Origin: Macrothele yani
Taxonomy: Eukaryota > Arthropoda > Arachnida > Araneae > Macrothelidae
Reading direction: 5' to 3'
Length of the DNA stretch: 64,000 nt
NCBI GenBank assembly: GCA_039090855.1
Contig: CM077034.1
Coordinates: 226,985,331-227,049,330, forward strand
The position numbers and the translations under genes are program-made. Shown here piece by piece: positions 1-11,013 of the stretch (within the stretch, counting starts at the first letter, position 1; each line of letters starts with the position of its first letter). Under the pieces are notes generated by a model that saw only the letters and a list, made by a program, of their open reading frames with translations, was not told the origin of the DNA and ran no database searches.

Positions 1-899
1 GGTCTTCTTCTGGGTCTTTTCCTGTCCCTTGGAATCCAATCTAAAATTTCGGCTGTCCATCGATGGTCTGTTCCTTCTGGCAGTATGTCCAGCCCATTGC
101 CATTTCAGGGATTTAACTCTGATCATGATGTCTTCCACTCTTGTCATTTTTCGGATCCACGAGTTCCTCTTCTTATCTCTCCTGGTTACACCAAGCATGC
201 ACCTCTCCATGCTGCTTTGAGTTGTCTGCAGCCTTTGTATGTCTCTTTTAGTTAAGGTCCACATCTCTGCATCATACGTAAGCACTGGAAGGATGCATTA
301 ATCAAACACTTTTCTTTTAAGACATAATGGCATATTGCTCTTGAAAATTATGCTGTTTCTTCCAAAAAGCTCTCCAGGCAAGTTTTGTACGCCGATTAAT
401 TTCTTCATCAATGTGACCCTCACTTGATATCTGCTGTCCAAGATAAACATACGTATCTGTTATCTCCAGTTTTTCTCCATCAATCGATAAATCATCATTT
501 CTTGTAAAAGCATTGAACATCACTTTTGTCTTCTGAAAGTTCATTTTTAATCCCACTTCTTTACTGTTGTCAGCAAGTTCCTGGATCATACTCTGCAGCT
601 CTGACGGGGTAGTTACAAAAAATGATCATCAGAAAAACGAAAGTGAGTTAGATAATCTCCATTAATCTTTATCCCTTTGTTTTCCTAGTTCAGTGATTGC
701 AAGACATTTTCCAATGTGGCATTAAAGAGCTTCGGAGATATGGTGTCACCTTGTCTCACTCCCTTTCCAATTTTTATGTGTGTTGTATTTTCAAACAGCC
801 GAATCTTTGCACTTGCATTATTTTCATAGATGTTATTAGTAATATTCATGTATGTATCTTCAATACCGGAGGATTTCATAGCCATTGTAACTGTTGACA
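1..899 (-). mobile_element. RTE LINE fragment R1 (cut by window edge)
   Basis: This is the reverse-transcriptase part of an RTE-clade LINE on the minus strand. It runs into the left edge of the window, so its 3' end is not seen. Peptides match the intact copies nearby: a KIGKGVRQGDTISPKLFNAT block (RT motif B) at 685-840 and MIQELADNSKEVGLKMNF near 590. It is dead. The region just after the FADD catalytic motif (about 610-640) carries a net 4-nt deletion. An extra A near 366 shifts the frame, and a stop replaces Gln at about 301. The same FADD-region deletion recurs in R4, R5, R6 and R8, so these copies share one broken ancestor. Confidence 0.9.
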
Positions 900-984
900 T
901 ATATATATATAACCAACAAAGCAGAATTATATATATATATATATATATATCATCATCAATGTGACCTTAATGAAGATGCCTTAA
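900..984. repeat. (TA)n spacer between RTE copies
   Basis: A TA-rich spacer with the marker AACCAACAAAGCAGAATTATAT. The same marker follows R4, R5, R6 and R8, which shows that those units share one duplicated junction. After (TA)n and CATCATC it leads into the plus-strand copy R2. Confidence 0.75.
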
Positions 985-2380
985 TTTCACTCGATGCCTT
1001 AATGAAGGGAAGATTCCTGAGGATTGGAACAATGCTACAATGATCCTGCTACATAAAAAAGGTGACATTGAGGATCTCAGGAACTACAGACCTATCAGCC
1101 TCCTATCAGTGGTTTATAAAATCTTCACTAAAGTTCTTTCACACCGCTTGAAGGTAACACTGGACATGGCTCAACCGAGAGAACAAGCTGGATTCAGGAG
1201 TGGCTACAGCACAATAGATCATATCCACGTACTGAGAGAACTAATTGAAAGAGCGAGGGAATATGAACTTCCATTGTGCATGGCTTTTATCGATTATGAA
1301 AAAGCCTTTGATTCGGTGAAACCATCAGCAGTTACCACGGCTCTGAAATCCTGCGGTATTGAAGATGCATACATTAGTATTATTAATAACATCTATGATA
1401 ATGCAAGTGCAAAGATTCGGCTGTTTGAAAATACAACACACATAAAAATTGGAAAGGGAGTGAGACAAGGTGACACCATATCTCCGAAGCTCTTTAATGC
1501 CACATTGGAAAATGTCTTTCAATCACTGAACTGGGAAAACAAAGGGATAAAGATTAATGGAGATTATCTAACCCACCTTCGTTTTGCTGATGACGTAGTC
1601 ATTTTTGCAACTACCCCATCAGAGCTGCAGAGTATGATCCAGGAACTTGCTGACAAGAGTAAAGAAGTGGGATTAAAAATGAACTTTCAGAAGACAAAAG
1701 TGATGTTCAATGCTTTTACAAGAAATGAAGATTTATCGATTGATGGAGAAAAACTGGAGATAACAGATACGTATGTTTATCTTGGACAGCAGATATCAAG
1801 TGAGGGTCACATTGATGAAGAAATTAATCGGCGTACAAAACTTGCCTGGAGAGCTTTTGGAAGAAACAGCATAATTTTCAAGAGCAATATGCCGTTATGT
1901 CTTAAAAGAAAAGTGTTTGATCAATGCATCCTTCCAGTGCTTACGTATGGTGCAGAGACGTGGACCTTAACTAAAAGAGACATACAAAGGCTGCAGACAA
2001 CTCAAAGCAGCATGGAGAGGTGCATGCTTGGTATAACCAGGAGAGATAAGAAGAGGAACTCGTGGATCCGAAAAATGACGAGAGTGGAAGACATCATGAT
2101 CAGAGTTAAATCCCTGAAATGGCAATGGGCTGGACATACTGCCAGAAGGACAGACCATAGATGGACAGCCGAAATTTTAGATTGGATTCCAAGGGACAGG
2201 AAAAGACCCAGAAAAAGACCACATGGGAGATGGGTGGATGAAATTCGTAAATATGCGGGAGTGACATGGAGGAGACTGGCACAAGACAGACCGTTGTGGA
2301 GGAAACTTGGGGAGACCTTCGTCCAGCAGTGGATTGATAATGGTTGACAATGATGATGATGATGATATCATCATCATCAT
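985..2380 (+). mobile_element. RTE LINE copy R2, 5' truncated, plus strand
   Basis: A 5'-truncated RTE copy facing opposite to its neighbours. It holds a 435-codon open frame (1040-2347) whose frame stays open back to about 990. It ends in the family's 3' terminus (GATTGATAATGGTTGA) and a (GAT)n tail, as is usual for RTE elements. The endonuclease domain is absent because of the truncation. The next copy (R3) begins immediately in inverted orientation, so the two tails face each other. Confidence 0.92.
1040..2347 (+). pseudogene. RTE reverse transcriptase, truncated but open (R2)
   Basis: This encodes 435 residues of an RTE reverse transcriptase, an enzyme that copies element RNA at a nicked chromosomal site. 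Visible blocks are YRPISLLSVVYKIFTKVL near residue 15, motif A MAFIDYEKAFDSV near 81-93, motif B KGVRQGDTISP near 140, and motif C RFADDVVIF near 181, so the catalytic Asp residues are present. The C-terminal part has the HGRWVDEIRKYAG and WRRLAQDRPLW blocks shared by all copies. The first Met is probably not native: homologous codons continue upstream and the endonuclease part is missing. It is a fragment, not a functional gene, although the RT core is unbroken. Confidence 0.85.
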
Positions 2381-2403
2381 CATGATATCATCATCATCAT
2401 CAT

Positions 2404-2572
2404 CATTGTCAACCATTATCAATCCACTGCAGGACGAAGGTCTCCCCAAGTTTCCTCCATGTCACTCCCGCATACTTTCGAATTTCATCCACCCATCTTC
2501 CATGTGGTCTTCTTCTGGGTCTTTTCCTGTCCCTTGGAATCCAATCTAAAATTTTGGCTGTCCATCGAGGGT
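2404..2572 (-). mobile_element. RTE 3'-end fragment R3
   Basis: A 170-bp piece containing only the 3' end of the RTE coding region (rows matching WIDNG back to RPRKRPHGRW). It shares with R4 a deletion of about 30 bp between two CCTCCA repeats (near 2455), so R3 and R4 probably arose by duplication. It is preceded by (ATC)n. Confidence 0.85.
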
Positions 2573-2582
2573 TCAAATTGTA

Positions 2583-3599
2583 TCATCATCATCATCAGCA
2601 TCATTGTCAAGCATTATCAATCCACTGCTGGACGAAGGTCTCCCCAAGTTTCCTCCATGTCACTCCCGCATACTTTCGAATTTCATCCACCCATCTCCCA
2701 TGTGGTCTTCTTCTGGATCTTTTCCTGTCCCTTGGAATCCAATCTAAAATTTCGGCTGTCCATCGATGGTCTGTTCCTTCTGGCAGTATGTCCAGCCCAT
2801 TGCCATTTCAGGGATTTAACTCTGATCATGATGTCTTCCACTCTTGTCATTTTTCGGATCCACGAGTTCCTCTTCTTATCTCTCCTGGTTACACCAAGCA
2901 TGCACCTCTCCATGCTGCTTTGAGTTGTCTGCAGCCTTTGTATGTCTCTTTTAGTTAAGGTCCACGTCTCTGCACCATACGTAAGCACTGGAAGGATGCA
3001 TTGATCAAACACTTTTCTTTTAAGACATAATGGCATATTGCTCTTGAAAATTATGCTGTTTCTTCCAAAAGCTCTCCAGGCAAGTTTTGTACGCCGATTA
3101 ATTTCTTCATCAATGTGACCCTCACTTGATATCTGCTGTCCAAGATAAACATACGTATCTGTTATCTCCAGTTTTTCTCCATCAATCGATAAATCTTCAT
3201 TTCTTGTAAAAGCATTGAACATCACTTTTGTCTTCTGAAAGTTCATTTTTAATCCCACTTCTTTACTGTTGTCAGCAAGTTCCTGGATCATACTCTGCAG
3301 CTCTGACGGGGTAGTTACAAAAAATGATCATCAGAAAAACGAAAGTGAGTTAGATAATCTCCATTAATCTTTATCCCTTTGTTTTCCTAGTTCAGTGATT
3401 GCAAGACATTTTCCAATGTGGCATTAAAGAGCTTCGGAGATATGGTGTCACCTTGTCTCACTCCCTTTCCAATTTTTATGTGTGTTGTATTTTCAAACAG
3501 CCGAATCTTTGCACTTGCATTATTTTCATAGATGTTATTAGTAATATTCATGTATGTATCTTCAATACCGGAGGATTTCATAGCCATTGTAACTGTTGA
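2583..3599 (-). mobile_element. RTE fragment R4
   Basis: A 5'-truncated minus-strand RTE copy with a 202-codon open stretch (2683-3291) covering the RT thumb and C-terminal blocks. It shares the R3 deletion near its 3' end and the FADD-region frameshift (about 3310-3345) of R1, R5, R6 and R8. It ends at its 5' side at the SSGIEDTYMNITNNIY block, then the AACCAACAAAGCAG spacer. Confidence 0.9.
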
Positions 3600-3626
3600 C
3601 ATATATATATATAACCAACAAAGCAG

Positions 3627-3656
<30 letters not shown>

Positions 3657-3660
<4 letters not shown>

Positions 3661-4700
3661 TCATCATCATCATCATTGTCAACCATTATCAATCCACTGC
3701 TGGACGAAGGTCTCTCCAAGTTTCCTCCACAACGGTCTATCTTGAGCCAGTCTCCTCCATGTCACTCGCGCATACTTTCGAATTTCATCCACCCATCTGC
3801 CATGTGGTCTTCTTCTGGGTCTTTTCCTCTCCCTTGGAATCCAATCTAAAATTTCGGCTGTCCATCGATGGTCTGTCCTTCTGGCAATATGTCCAGCCCA
3901 TTGACATTTCTGGGATTTAACTCTGATCATGATGTCTTTCACTCTTGTCGTTTTTCGGATCCACGAGTTCCTCTTCTTATCTCTCCTGGTTACACCAAGC
4001 ATGCACCTCTCCATGCTGCTTTGAGTTGTCTGCAGCCTTTGTAAGTCTCTTTTAGTTAAGGTCCACGTCTCTGCATCATACGTAAGCACTGGAAGGATGC
4101 ATTAATCAAACACTTTTCTTTTAAGACATAATGGCATATTGCTCTTGAAAATTATGCTGTTTCTTCCAAAAGCTCTAAAGGCAAGTTCTGTACGCCGATT
4201 AATTTCTTCACCAATATGACCCTCACTTGATATCTGCTGTCCAAGATAAACGTACGTGTCTGTTATCTCCAGCTTTTCTCCATCAATCGATAAATCTTCA
4301 TTTCTTGTAAAAGCATTGAACATCACTTTTGTCTTCTGAAAGTTCATTTTTAATCCCACTTCTTTACTGTTGTCAGCAAGTTCCTGGATCATACTCTGCA
4401 GCTCTGACGGGGTAGTTACAAAAAATGATCATCAGAAAAACGAAAGTGAGTTAGATAATCTCCATTAATCTTTATCCCTTTGTTTTCCTAGTTCAGTGAT
4501 TGCAAGACATTTTCCAATGTGGCATTAAAGAGCTTCGGAGATATGGTGTCACCTTGTCTCACTCCCTTTCCAATTTTTATGTGTGTTGTATTTTCAAACA
4601 GCCGAATCTTTGCACTTGCATTATTTTCATAGATGTTATTAGTAATATTCATGTATGTATCTTCAATACCGGAGGATTTCATAGCCATTGTAACTGTTGA
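3657..4700 (-). mobile_element. RTE fragment R5
   Basis: A tandem-array unit. Open pieces of 136 codons (3679-4089) and 96 codons (4102-4392) are separated by a Gln-to-stop change near 4105 that also occurs in R1 and R8. The catalytic FADD block is frameshifted near 4425. Confidence 0.88.
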
Positions 4701-4751
4701 CATATATATATATAACCAACAAAGCAGAATTATATATATATATATATATAT

Positions 4752-5795
4752 ATCATCATCATCATCATCATTGTCAACCATTATCAATCCACTGCTGGAC
4801 GAAGGTCTCTCCAAGTTTCCTCCACAACGGTCTATCTTGAGCCAGTCTCCTCCATGTCACTCCCGCATACTTTCGAATTTCATCCACCCATCTGCCATGT
4901 GGTCTTCTTCTGGGTCTTTTCCTCTCCCTTGGAATCCAATCTAAAATTTCGGCTGTCCATCGATGGTCTGTCCTTCTGGCAATATGTCCAGCCCATTGAC
5001 ATTTCTGGGATTTAACTCTGATCACGATGTCTTTCACTCTTGTCGTTTTTCGGATCCACGAGTTCCTCTTCTTATCTCTCCTGGTTACACCAAGCATGCA
5101 CCTCTCCATGCTGCTTTGAGTTGTCTGCAGCCTTTGTATGTCTCTTTTAGTTAAGGTCCACGTCTCTGCATCATACGTAAGCACTGGAAGGATGCATTGA
5201 TCAAACACTTTTCTTTTAAGACATAATGGCATATTGCTCTTGAAAATTATGCTGTTTCTTCCAAAAGCTCTAAAGGCAAGTTCTGTACGCCGATTAATTT
5301 CTTCACCAATATGACCCTCACTTGATATCTGCTGTCCAAGATAAACGTACGTGTCTGTTATCTCCAGCTTTTCTCCATCAATCGATAAATCTTCATTTCT
5401 TGTAAAAGCATTGAACATCACTTTTGTCTTCTGAAAGTTCATTTCTAATCCCACTTCTTTACTGTTGTCAGCAAGTTCCTGGATCATACTCTGCAGCTCT
5501 GACGGGGTAGTTACAAAAAATGATCATCAGAAAAACGAAAGTGAGTTAGATAATCTCCATTAATCTTTATCCCTTTGTTTTCCTAATTCAGTGATTGCAA
5601 GACATTTTCCAATGTGGCATTAAAGAGCTTCGGAGATATGGTGTCACCTTGTCTCACTCCCTTTCCAATTTTTATGTGTGTTGTATTTTCAAACAGCCGA
5701 ATCTTTGCACTTGCATTATTTTCATAGATGTTATTAGTAATATTCATGTATGTATCTTCAATACCGGAGGATTTCATAGCCATTGTAACTGTTGA
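4752..5795 (-). mobile_element. RTE fragment R6
   Basis: A tandem-array unit with the longest open stretch of the degenerate group, 237 codons (4774-5487), because it keeps the Gln codon that is a stop in R5 and R8. It is still dead: the FADD region is frameshifted near 5520 and the 5' half of the element is absent. Confidence 0.88.
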
Positions 5796-5830
5796 CATAT
5801 ATATATATAACCAACAAAGCAGAATTATAT

Positions 5831-6003
5831 ATCATCATCATTGTCAACCATTATCAATCCACTGGTGGACGAAGGTCTCCCCAAGTTTCCTCCACAACAG
5901 TCTGTCTTGTGCCAGTCTCCTCCATGTCACTCCCGCATATTTACGAATTTCATCCACCCATCTCCCATGTGGTCTTTTTCTGGGTCTTTTCCTGTCCCTT
6001 GGA
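5831..6003 (-). mobile_element. RTE 3'-end fragment R7
   Basis: A short RTE piece of the 3' end only, from (ATC)n to the KRPRKRPHGRW block, ending abruptly at GGAATATATATA. It lies between R6 and R8. Confidence 0.82.
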
Positions 6004-6022
6004 ATATATATATATATATATA

Positions 6023-7066
6023 TCATCATCATCATCATCATTGTCAACCATTATCAATCCACTGCTGGACGAAGGTCTCTCCAAGTTTCCTCCACAACGG
6101 TCTATCTTGAGCCAGTCTCCTCCATGTCACTCCCGCATACTTTCGAATTTCATCCACCCATCTGCCATGTGGTCTTCTTCTGGGTCTTTTCCTCTCCCTT
6201 GGAATCCAATCTAAAATTTCGGCTGTCCATCGATGGTCTGTCCTTCTGGCAATATGTCCAGCCCATTGACATTTCTGGGATTTAACTCTGATCATGATGT
6301 CTTTCACTCTTGTCGTTTTTCGGATCCACGAGTTCCTCTTCTTATCTCTCCTGGTTACACCAAGCATGCACCTCTCCATGCTGCTTTGAGTTGTCTGCAG
6401 CCTTTGTATGTCTCTTTTAGTTAAGGTCCACGTCTCTGCATCATACGTAAGCACTGGAAGGATGCATTAATCAAACACTTTTCTTTTAAGACATAATGGC
6501 ATATTGCTCTTGAAAATTATGCTGTTTCTTCCAAAAGCTCTCCAGGCAAGTTTTGTACGCCGATTAATTTCTTCATCAATGTGACCCTCACTTGATATCT
6601 GCTGTCCAAGATAAACGTACGTGTCTGTTATCTCCAGCTTTTCTCCATCAATCGATAAATCTTCATTTCTTGTAAAAGCATTGAACATCACTTTTGTCTT
6701 CTGAAAGTTCATTTTTAATCCCACTTCTTTACTGTTGTCAGCAAGTTCCTGGATCATACTCTGCAGCTCTGACGGGGTAGTTACAAAAAATGATCATCAG
6801 AAAAACGAAAGTGAGTTAGATAATCTCCATTAATCTTTATCCCTTTGTTTTCCTAGTTCAGTGATTGCAAGACATTTTCCAATGTGGCATTAAAGAGCTT
6901 CGGAGATATGGTGTCACCTTGTCTCACTCCCTTTCCAATTTTTATGTGTGTTGTATTTTCAAACAGCCGAATCTTTGCACTTGCATTATTTTCATAGATG
7001 TTATTAGTAATATTCATGTATGTATCTTCAATACCGGAGGATTTCATAGCCATTGTAACTGTTGAC
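6023..7066 (-). mobile_element. RTE fragment R8
   Basis: A tandem-array unit with open pieces at 6044-6454 and 6467-6757, split by the same Gln-to-stop change as in R1 and R5. It carries the FADD-region frameshift near 6790. It is followed by the AACCAACAAAGCAGAATT spacer. Confidence 0.88.
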
Positions 7067-7102
7067 ATATATATATATAACCAACAAAGCAGAATTATAT
7101 AT

Positions 7103-9400
7103 CATCATCATCATCATCATCATCGTCAACCATTATCAATCCACTGCTGGACGAAGGTCTCCCCAAGTTTCCTCCACAACGGTCTGTCTTGTGCCAGTCT
7201 CCTCCATGTCACCCCTGCATACTTTCGAATTTCATCCACCCATCTCCCATGTGGTCTTCTTCTGGGTCTTTTCCTGTCCCTTGGAATCCAATCTAAAATT
7301 TCAGCTGTCCATCGATGATCTGTCCTTCTGGCAGTATGTCCAGCCCATTGCCATTTCAGGGATTTAACTCTGATCATGATGTCTTCCACTCTTGTCATTT
7401 TTCGGATCCACGAGTTCCTCTTCTTATCTCTCCTGGTTACACCAAGCATCCACCTCTCCATGCTGCTTTGAGTTGTCTGCAGCCTTTGTATGTCTCTTTT
7501 AGTTAAGGTCCACGTCTCCGCACCATACGTAAGCACTGGAAGGATGCATTGATCAAACACTTTTCTTTTAAGACATAATGGCATATTGCTCTTGAAAATT
7601 ATGCTGTTTCTTCCAAAAGCTCTCCAGGCAAGGTTTGTACGCCGATTAATTTCTTCATCAATGTGACCCTCACTTGATATCTGCTGTCCAAGATAAACGT
7701 ACGTGTCTGTTATCTCCAGCTTTTCTCCATCAATCGATAAATCTTCATTTCTTGTAAAAGCATTGAACATCACTTTTGTCTTCTGAAAGTTCATTTTTAA
7801 TCCCACTTCTTTACTCTTGTCAGCAAGTTCCTGGATCATACTCTGCAGCTCTGATGGGGTAGTTGCAAAAATGACTACGTCATCAGCAAAACGAAGGTGG
7901 GTTAGATAATCTCCATTAATCTTTATCCCCTTGTTTTCCCAGCTCAGTGACTGAAAAACACCCTCCAATGTGGCATTAAAGAGCTTCGGAGATATGGTGT
8001 CACCTTGTCTCACTCCCTTTCCAATTTTTACGTGTGTTGTATTTTCAAACAGCCTAATCTTTGCACTTGCATTTTCATAGATGTTATTAATAATATTAAT
8101 GTATGCATCTTCAATACCGCAGGATTTCAGAGCCGTGGTAACTGCTGATGGTTTCACCGAATCAAAGGCTTTTTCATAATCGATAAAAGCCATGCACAAT
8201 GGAAGTTCATATTCCCTCGCTCTTTCAATTAGTTCTCTCAGTACGTGGATATGATCTATTGTGCTGTAGCCACTCCTGAATCCAGCTTGTTCTCTCGGTT
8301 GAGCCATGTCCAGTGTTACCTTCAAGCGGTGTGAAAGAACTTTAGTGAAGATTTTATAAACTACTGATAGGAGGCTGATAGGTCTGTAGTTTCCGAGATC
8401 CTCAATGTCACCTTTCTTATGTAGCAGGATCATTGTAGCGGTGTTCCAATCCTCAGGAATCTTTCTTTCATTAAGGCATCGAGTGAAAATTTGGGCGAGT
8501 ACTGTTTCGATTTCTCCACTTGCTTCTTGTATGATGTCTACAGTAATTCCATCTTCTCCTGGAGCTTTTCCTCGCTTCATGTTCTTGATTGCATGTGCAA
8601 CTTCTGCTGGAAGGACTGGAGGAACTCTGGTACTGGTATCTTTCATGATGTCTGGAGTGCATATATCATCCCTTTCATATAATTTGGAGTAGAAATCTTT
8701 CACTCTTGTCAAAATTTCGCCTCTATTTCTTGTTATAGAACCATCTTCTTTTCTCAGTGCCATAATCTGTTTTCTTCCCTTACTGAGATGTCCCTTTGCT
8801 ATCTTTAGGCTTTGGTTGTTTTCAATTGCTTTCCTCACTAGTTCACAGTTGAATTTCCTTACGTCTTCAGTGATACTTTTTCTTACTGTCTTGCATAGCT
8901 CTATATATTCCACTTTGGAAGTCACATCTTCTTTAGTTGTCCTCATCTCTCTTCTTTTTGCATCAACATTTTGGTTTTTCCTGATAATTTGTTCACATGC
9001 AACTTGTTCTTAGACCCAGCTAATTTTGTTGCTGTTTCCATAAGAGCTTTGGTTACTTTTCTGTTAACTTCAGAAATATCCACTTCTTCCGATGTTAGGC
9101 CTTCTAAAGCAGAGAACCTGTTCTTCAGTTCCAACTTGAAGGTATTATGGTGTTTTTTAAGGTTGGTTATGTCAATAGATTTTGTTTGTCTTATGAGCTT
9201 GCCACGTTCAAGTTTAGTGTTGAGGTGCATCTTACATCTCACCAATCTATGGTCACTACCTGTGTTGAACTTGTTTAGCACACTGCAGTCTTCGATGACG
9301 AATTTTTTGTTACACATAATAAAATCAATTTCACTTGTCGTCCCATTTGGATGTCTCCATGTCCACTTCCTGTGTGGCTTTTTCTTGAAGAAGGAAGAAG
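7103..9400 (-). mobile_element. RTE LINE copy R9 with 11-bp TSD
   Basis: A 2.3-kb, 5'-truncated RTE copy bounded by an 11-bp direct repeat GAATTATATAT (7092-7102 and 9401-9411), a credible target-site duplication. The 3' tail is (ATC)n as read on the plus strand. The right-hand TSD leads through (TA)n into the next copy R10, so two RTE insertions used the same TA-rich target. Confidence 0.9.
7126..9400 (-). pseudogene. RTE endonuclease-RT polyprotein, one frameshift (R9)
   Basis: The element's endonuclease C-terminus and complete RT are present. From 9400 leftward the frame encodes WTWRHPNGTTSEIDFIM and SDHRLVRC, the last motifs of an APE-like endonuclease, then a linker up to KMLMQK. One missing A in a short A-run near 8948 shifts the frame. 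A 606-codon frame (8946-7126) then carries KAPGEDGIT, motif A MAFIDYEKAFDS near residue 254, motif B KGVRQGDTISP, FADDVVIF near 353-360 and the C-terminal HGRWVDEIRKYAG block. All RT catalytic acids are intact. Defects are the single frameshift and loss of the 5' half of the endonuclease. It is the second most complete RTE copy in the window after R13. Confidence 0.88.
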
Positions 9401-9426
9401 GAATTATATATATATATATATATATA

Positions 9427-10435
9427 TCATCATCATCATCATCATCATTGTCAACCATTATCAATCCACTGCTGGACGAAGGTCTCTCCAAGTTTCCTCC
9501 ACAACGGTCTGTCTTGTGCCAGTCTCCTCCATGTCACTCCCGCATACTTTCGAATTTTATCCACCCATCTGCCATGTGGTCTTCTTTCTGGGTCTTTTCC
9601 TCTCCCTTGGAATCCAATCTAAAATTTCGGCTGTCCATCGATGGTCTGTCCTTCTGGCAATATGTCCAGCCCATTGACATTTCTGGGATTTAACTCTGAT
9701 CATGATGTCTTTCACTCTTGTCGTTTTTCGGATCCACGAGTTCCTCTTCTTATCTCTCCTGGTTACACCAAGCATGCACCTCTCCATGCTGCTTTGAGTT
9801 GTCTGCAGCCTTTGTATGTCTCTTTTAGTTAAGGTCCACGTCTCTGCACCATACGTAAGCACTGGAAGGATGCATTGATCAAACAGTTTTCTTTTAAGAC
9901 ATAATGGCATATTGCTCTTGAAAATTATGCTGTTTCTTCCAAAAGCTCTCCAGGCAAGTTTTGTACGCTGATTAATTTCTTCATCAATATGACCCTCACT
10001 TGATATCTGCTGTCCAAGATAAACGTACGTGTCTGTTATCTCCAGCTTTTCTCCATCAATCGATAAATCTTCATTTCTTGTAAAAGCATTGAACATCACT
10101 TTTGTCTTCTGAAAGTTCATTTTTAATCCCACTTCTTTACTGTTGTCAGCAAGTTCCTGGATCATACTCTGCAGCTCTGATGGGGTAGTAGCAAAAATGA
10201 CTACGTCATCCGCAAAACGAAGGTGGGTTAGATAATCTCCATTAATCTTTATCCCTTTGTTTTCCCAGTTCAGTGATTGAAAGACATTTTCCTATGTGGC
10301 ATTAAAGAGCTTCGGAGATATGGTGTCACCTTGTCTCACTCCCTTTCCATTTTTTATGTGTGTTGTATTTTCAAACAGCCGAATCTTTGCACTTGCATTA
10401 TTTTCATAGATGTTATTAGTAATATTAATGTATTT
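9427..10435 (-). mobile_element. RTE fragment R10
   Basis: A 5'-truncated RTE copy with a 202-codon open stretch (9557-10165). Unlike the tandem-array units it retains an undamaged FADD region (about 10190-10220), so it came from a different source copy. It ends at NITNNIY followed by (TA)n. Confidence 0.87.
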
Positions 10436-10469
10436 ATATATATATATAAATATGTATATATATATTTCT

Positions 10470-10935
10470 CGTTCTAAAAATTGTAAGTATTCATCTTTGG
10501 TGTCAAGCCCCCAAAGTCCTCTCCGTGGGTGCGCCAATGTGTGAGAACCTGTTAACTCATATGCCAGTGCACAGATGCACAATTTTTATGCAAGATGGTG
10601 CTCCATGCCACAGATCAAAGACAGTAAAGGACTACCTCCAGAGGAAAAATGTATCTGTGCTTGACTAGCCTGGTGATAGTCCCGACCTTAACCCCATCGA
10701 AAATTTCTGGACCATTTTTAAAAGACAAAGTAGCGGAAAAACAGCCATCAAATTACCAAGCTTTGATTGACACGATTAAGTATGTGTGATGCAAAGGCAT
10801 TTCAAATGCAAATCCCTGACTAAGAGTACGGCACATCCTATTCTGTCCGTTGTAAGAAAAAAGTGGGCAACAGAAAGTACTGATTTCGATCTTTTTGCGT
10901 TCTAAAGAGTGTAAGTATTCATCTTTCGTGTCATT
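10470..10935 (+). pseudogene. Tc1-like transposase relic T1
   Basis: A highly decayed Tc1 fragment on the plus strand. Translation near 10575-10735 gives FMQDGAPCH (second catalytic Asp region), then a stop, then PGDSPDLNPIENFW (the catalytic Glu region), then more stops. No N-terminal DNA-binding part is present. The fragment is flanked by a direct repeat of about 33 bp with core GTAAGTATTCATCTTT (10487 and 10913), which may be a duplicated transposon terminus. No convincing inverted repeats were found. Confidence 0.7.
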
Positions 10936-11013
10936 TTTTCAAATATCTCTGATTAGTAACTAGTTGTTTCTTTGAAAATCTTAATTTTCAATAATTGGTT
11001 AGGTGGTGTTATA

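Larger units (their letters stand above)
2583..7102 (-). repeat. Tandem array of ~1.1-kb RTE units
   Basis: R4, R5, R6, R7 and R8 lie head to tail. R4, R5, R6 and R8 end in the same non-RTE spacer (3600-3656, 4701-4751, 5796-5830, 7067-7102) and carry the same 4-nt loss next to the FADD motif. Independent 5'-truncated insertions would not share a spacer and a mutation, so the array grew by segmental duplication. Markers are mixed between units: the Gln-to-stop change (R1, R5, R8) and the RAF/RAFR variant (R5, R6) group different units together, which suggests unequal exchange or gene conversion. Confidence 0.8.

Noticed and set aside
2307..2549. Ser/Asp-rich small proteins near RTE tails
   Set aside because: They are translations of the (GAT)n/(ATC)n tails of the LINE.
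7103..9400. Retrovirus or LTR retrotransposon
   Set aside because: There are no LTRs, protease, integrase or RNase H. The APE-type endonuclease motifs, 5' truncations and (ATC)n tails identify an RTE LINE.
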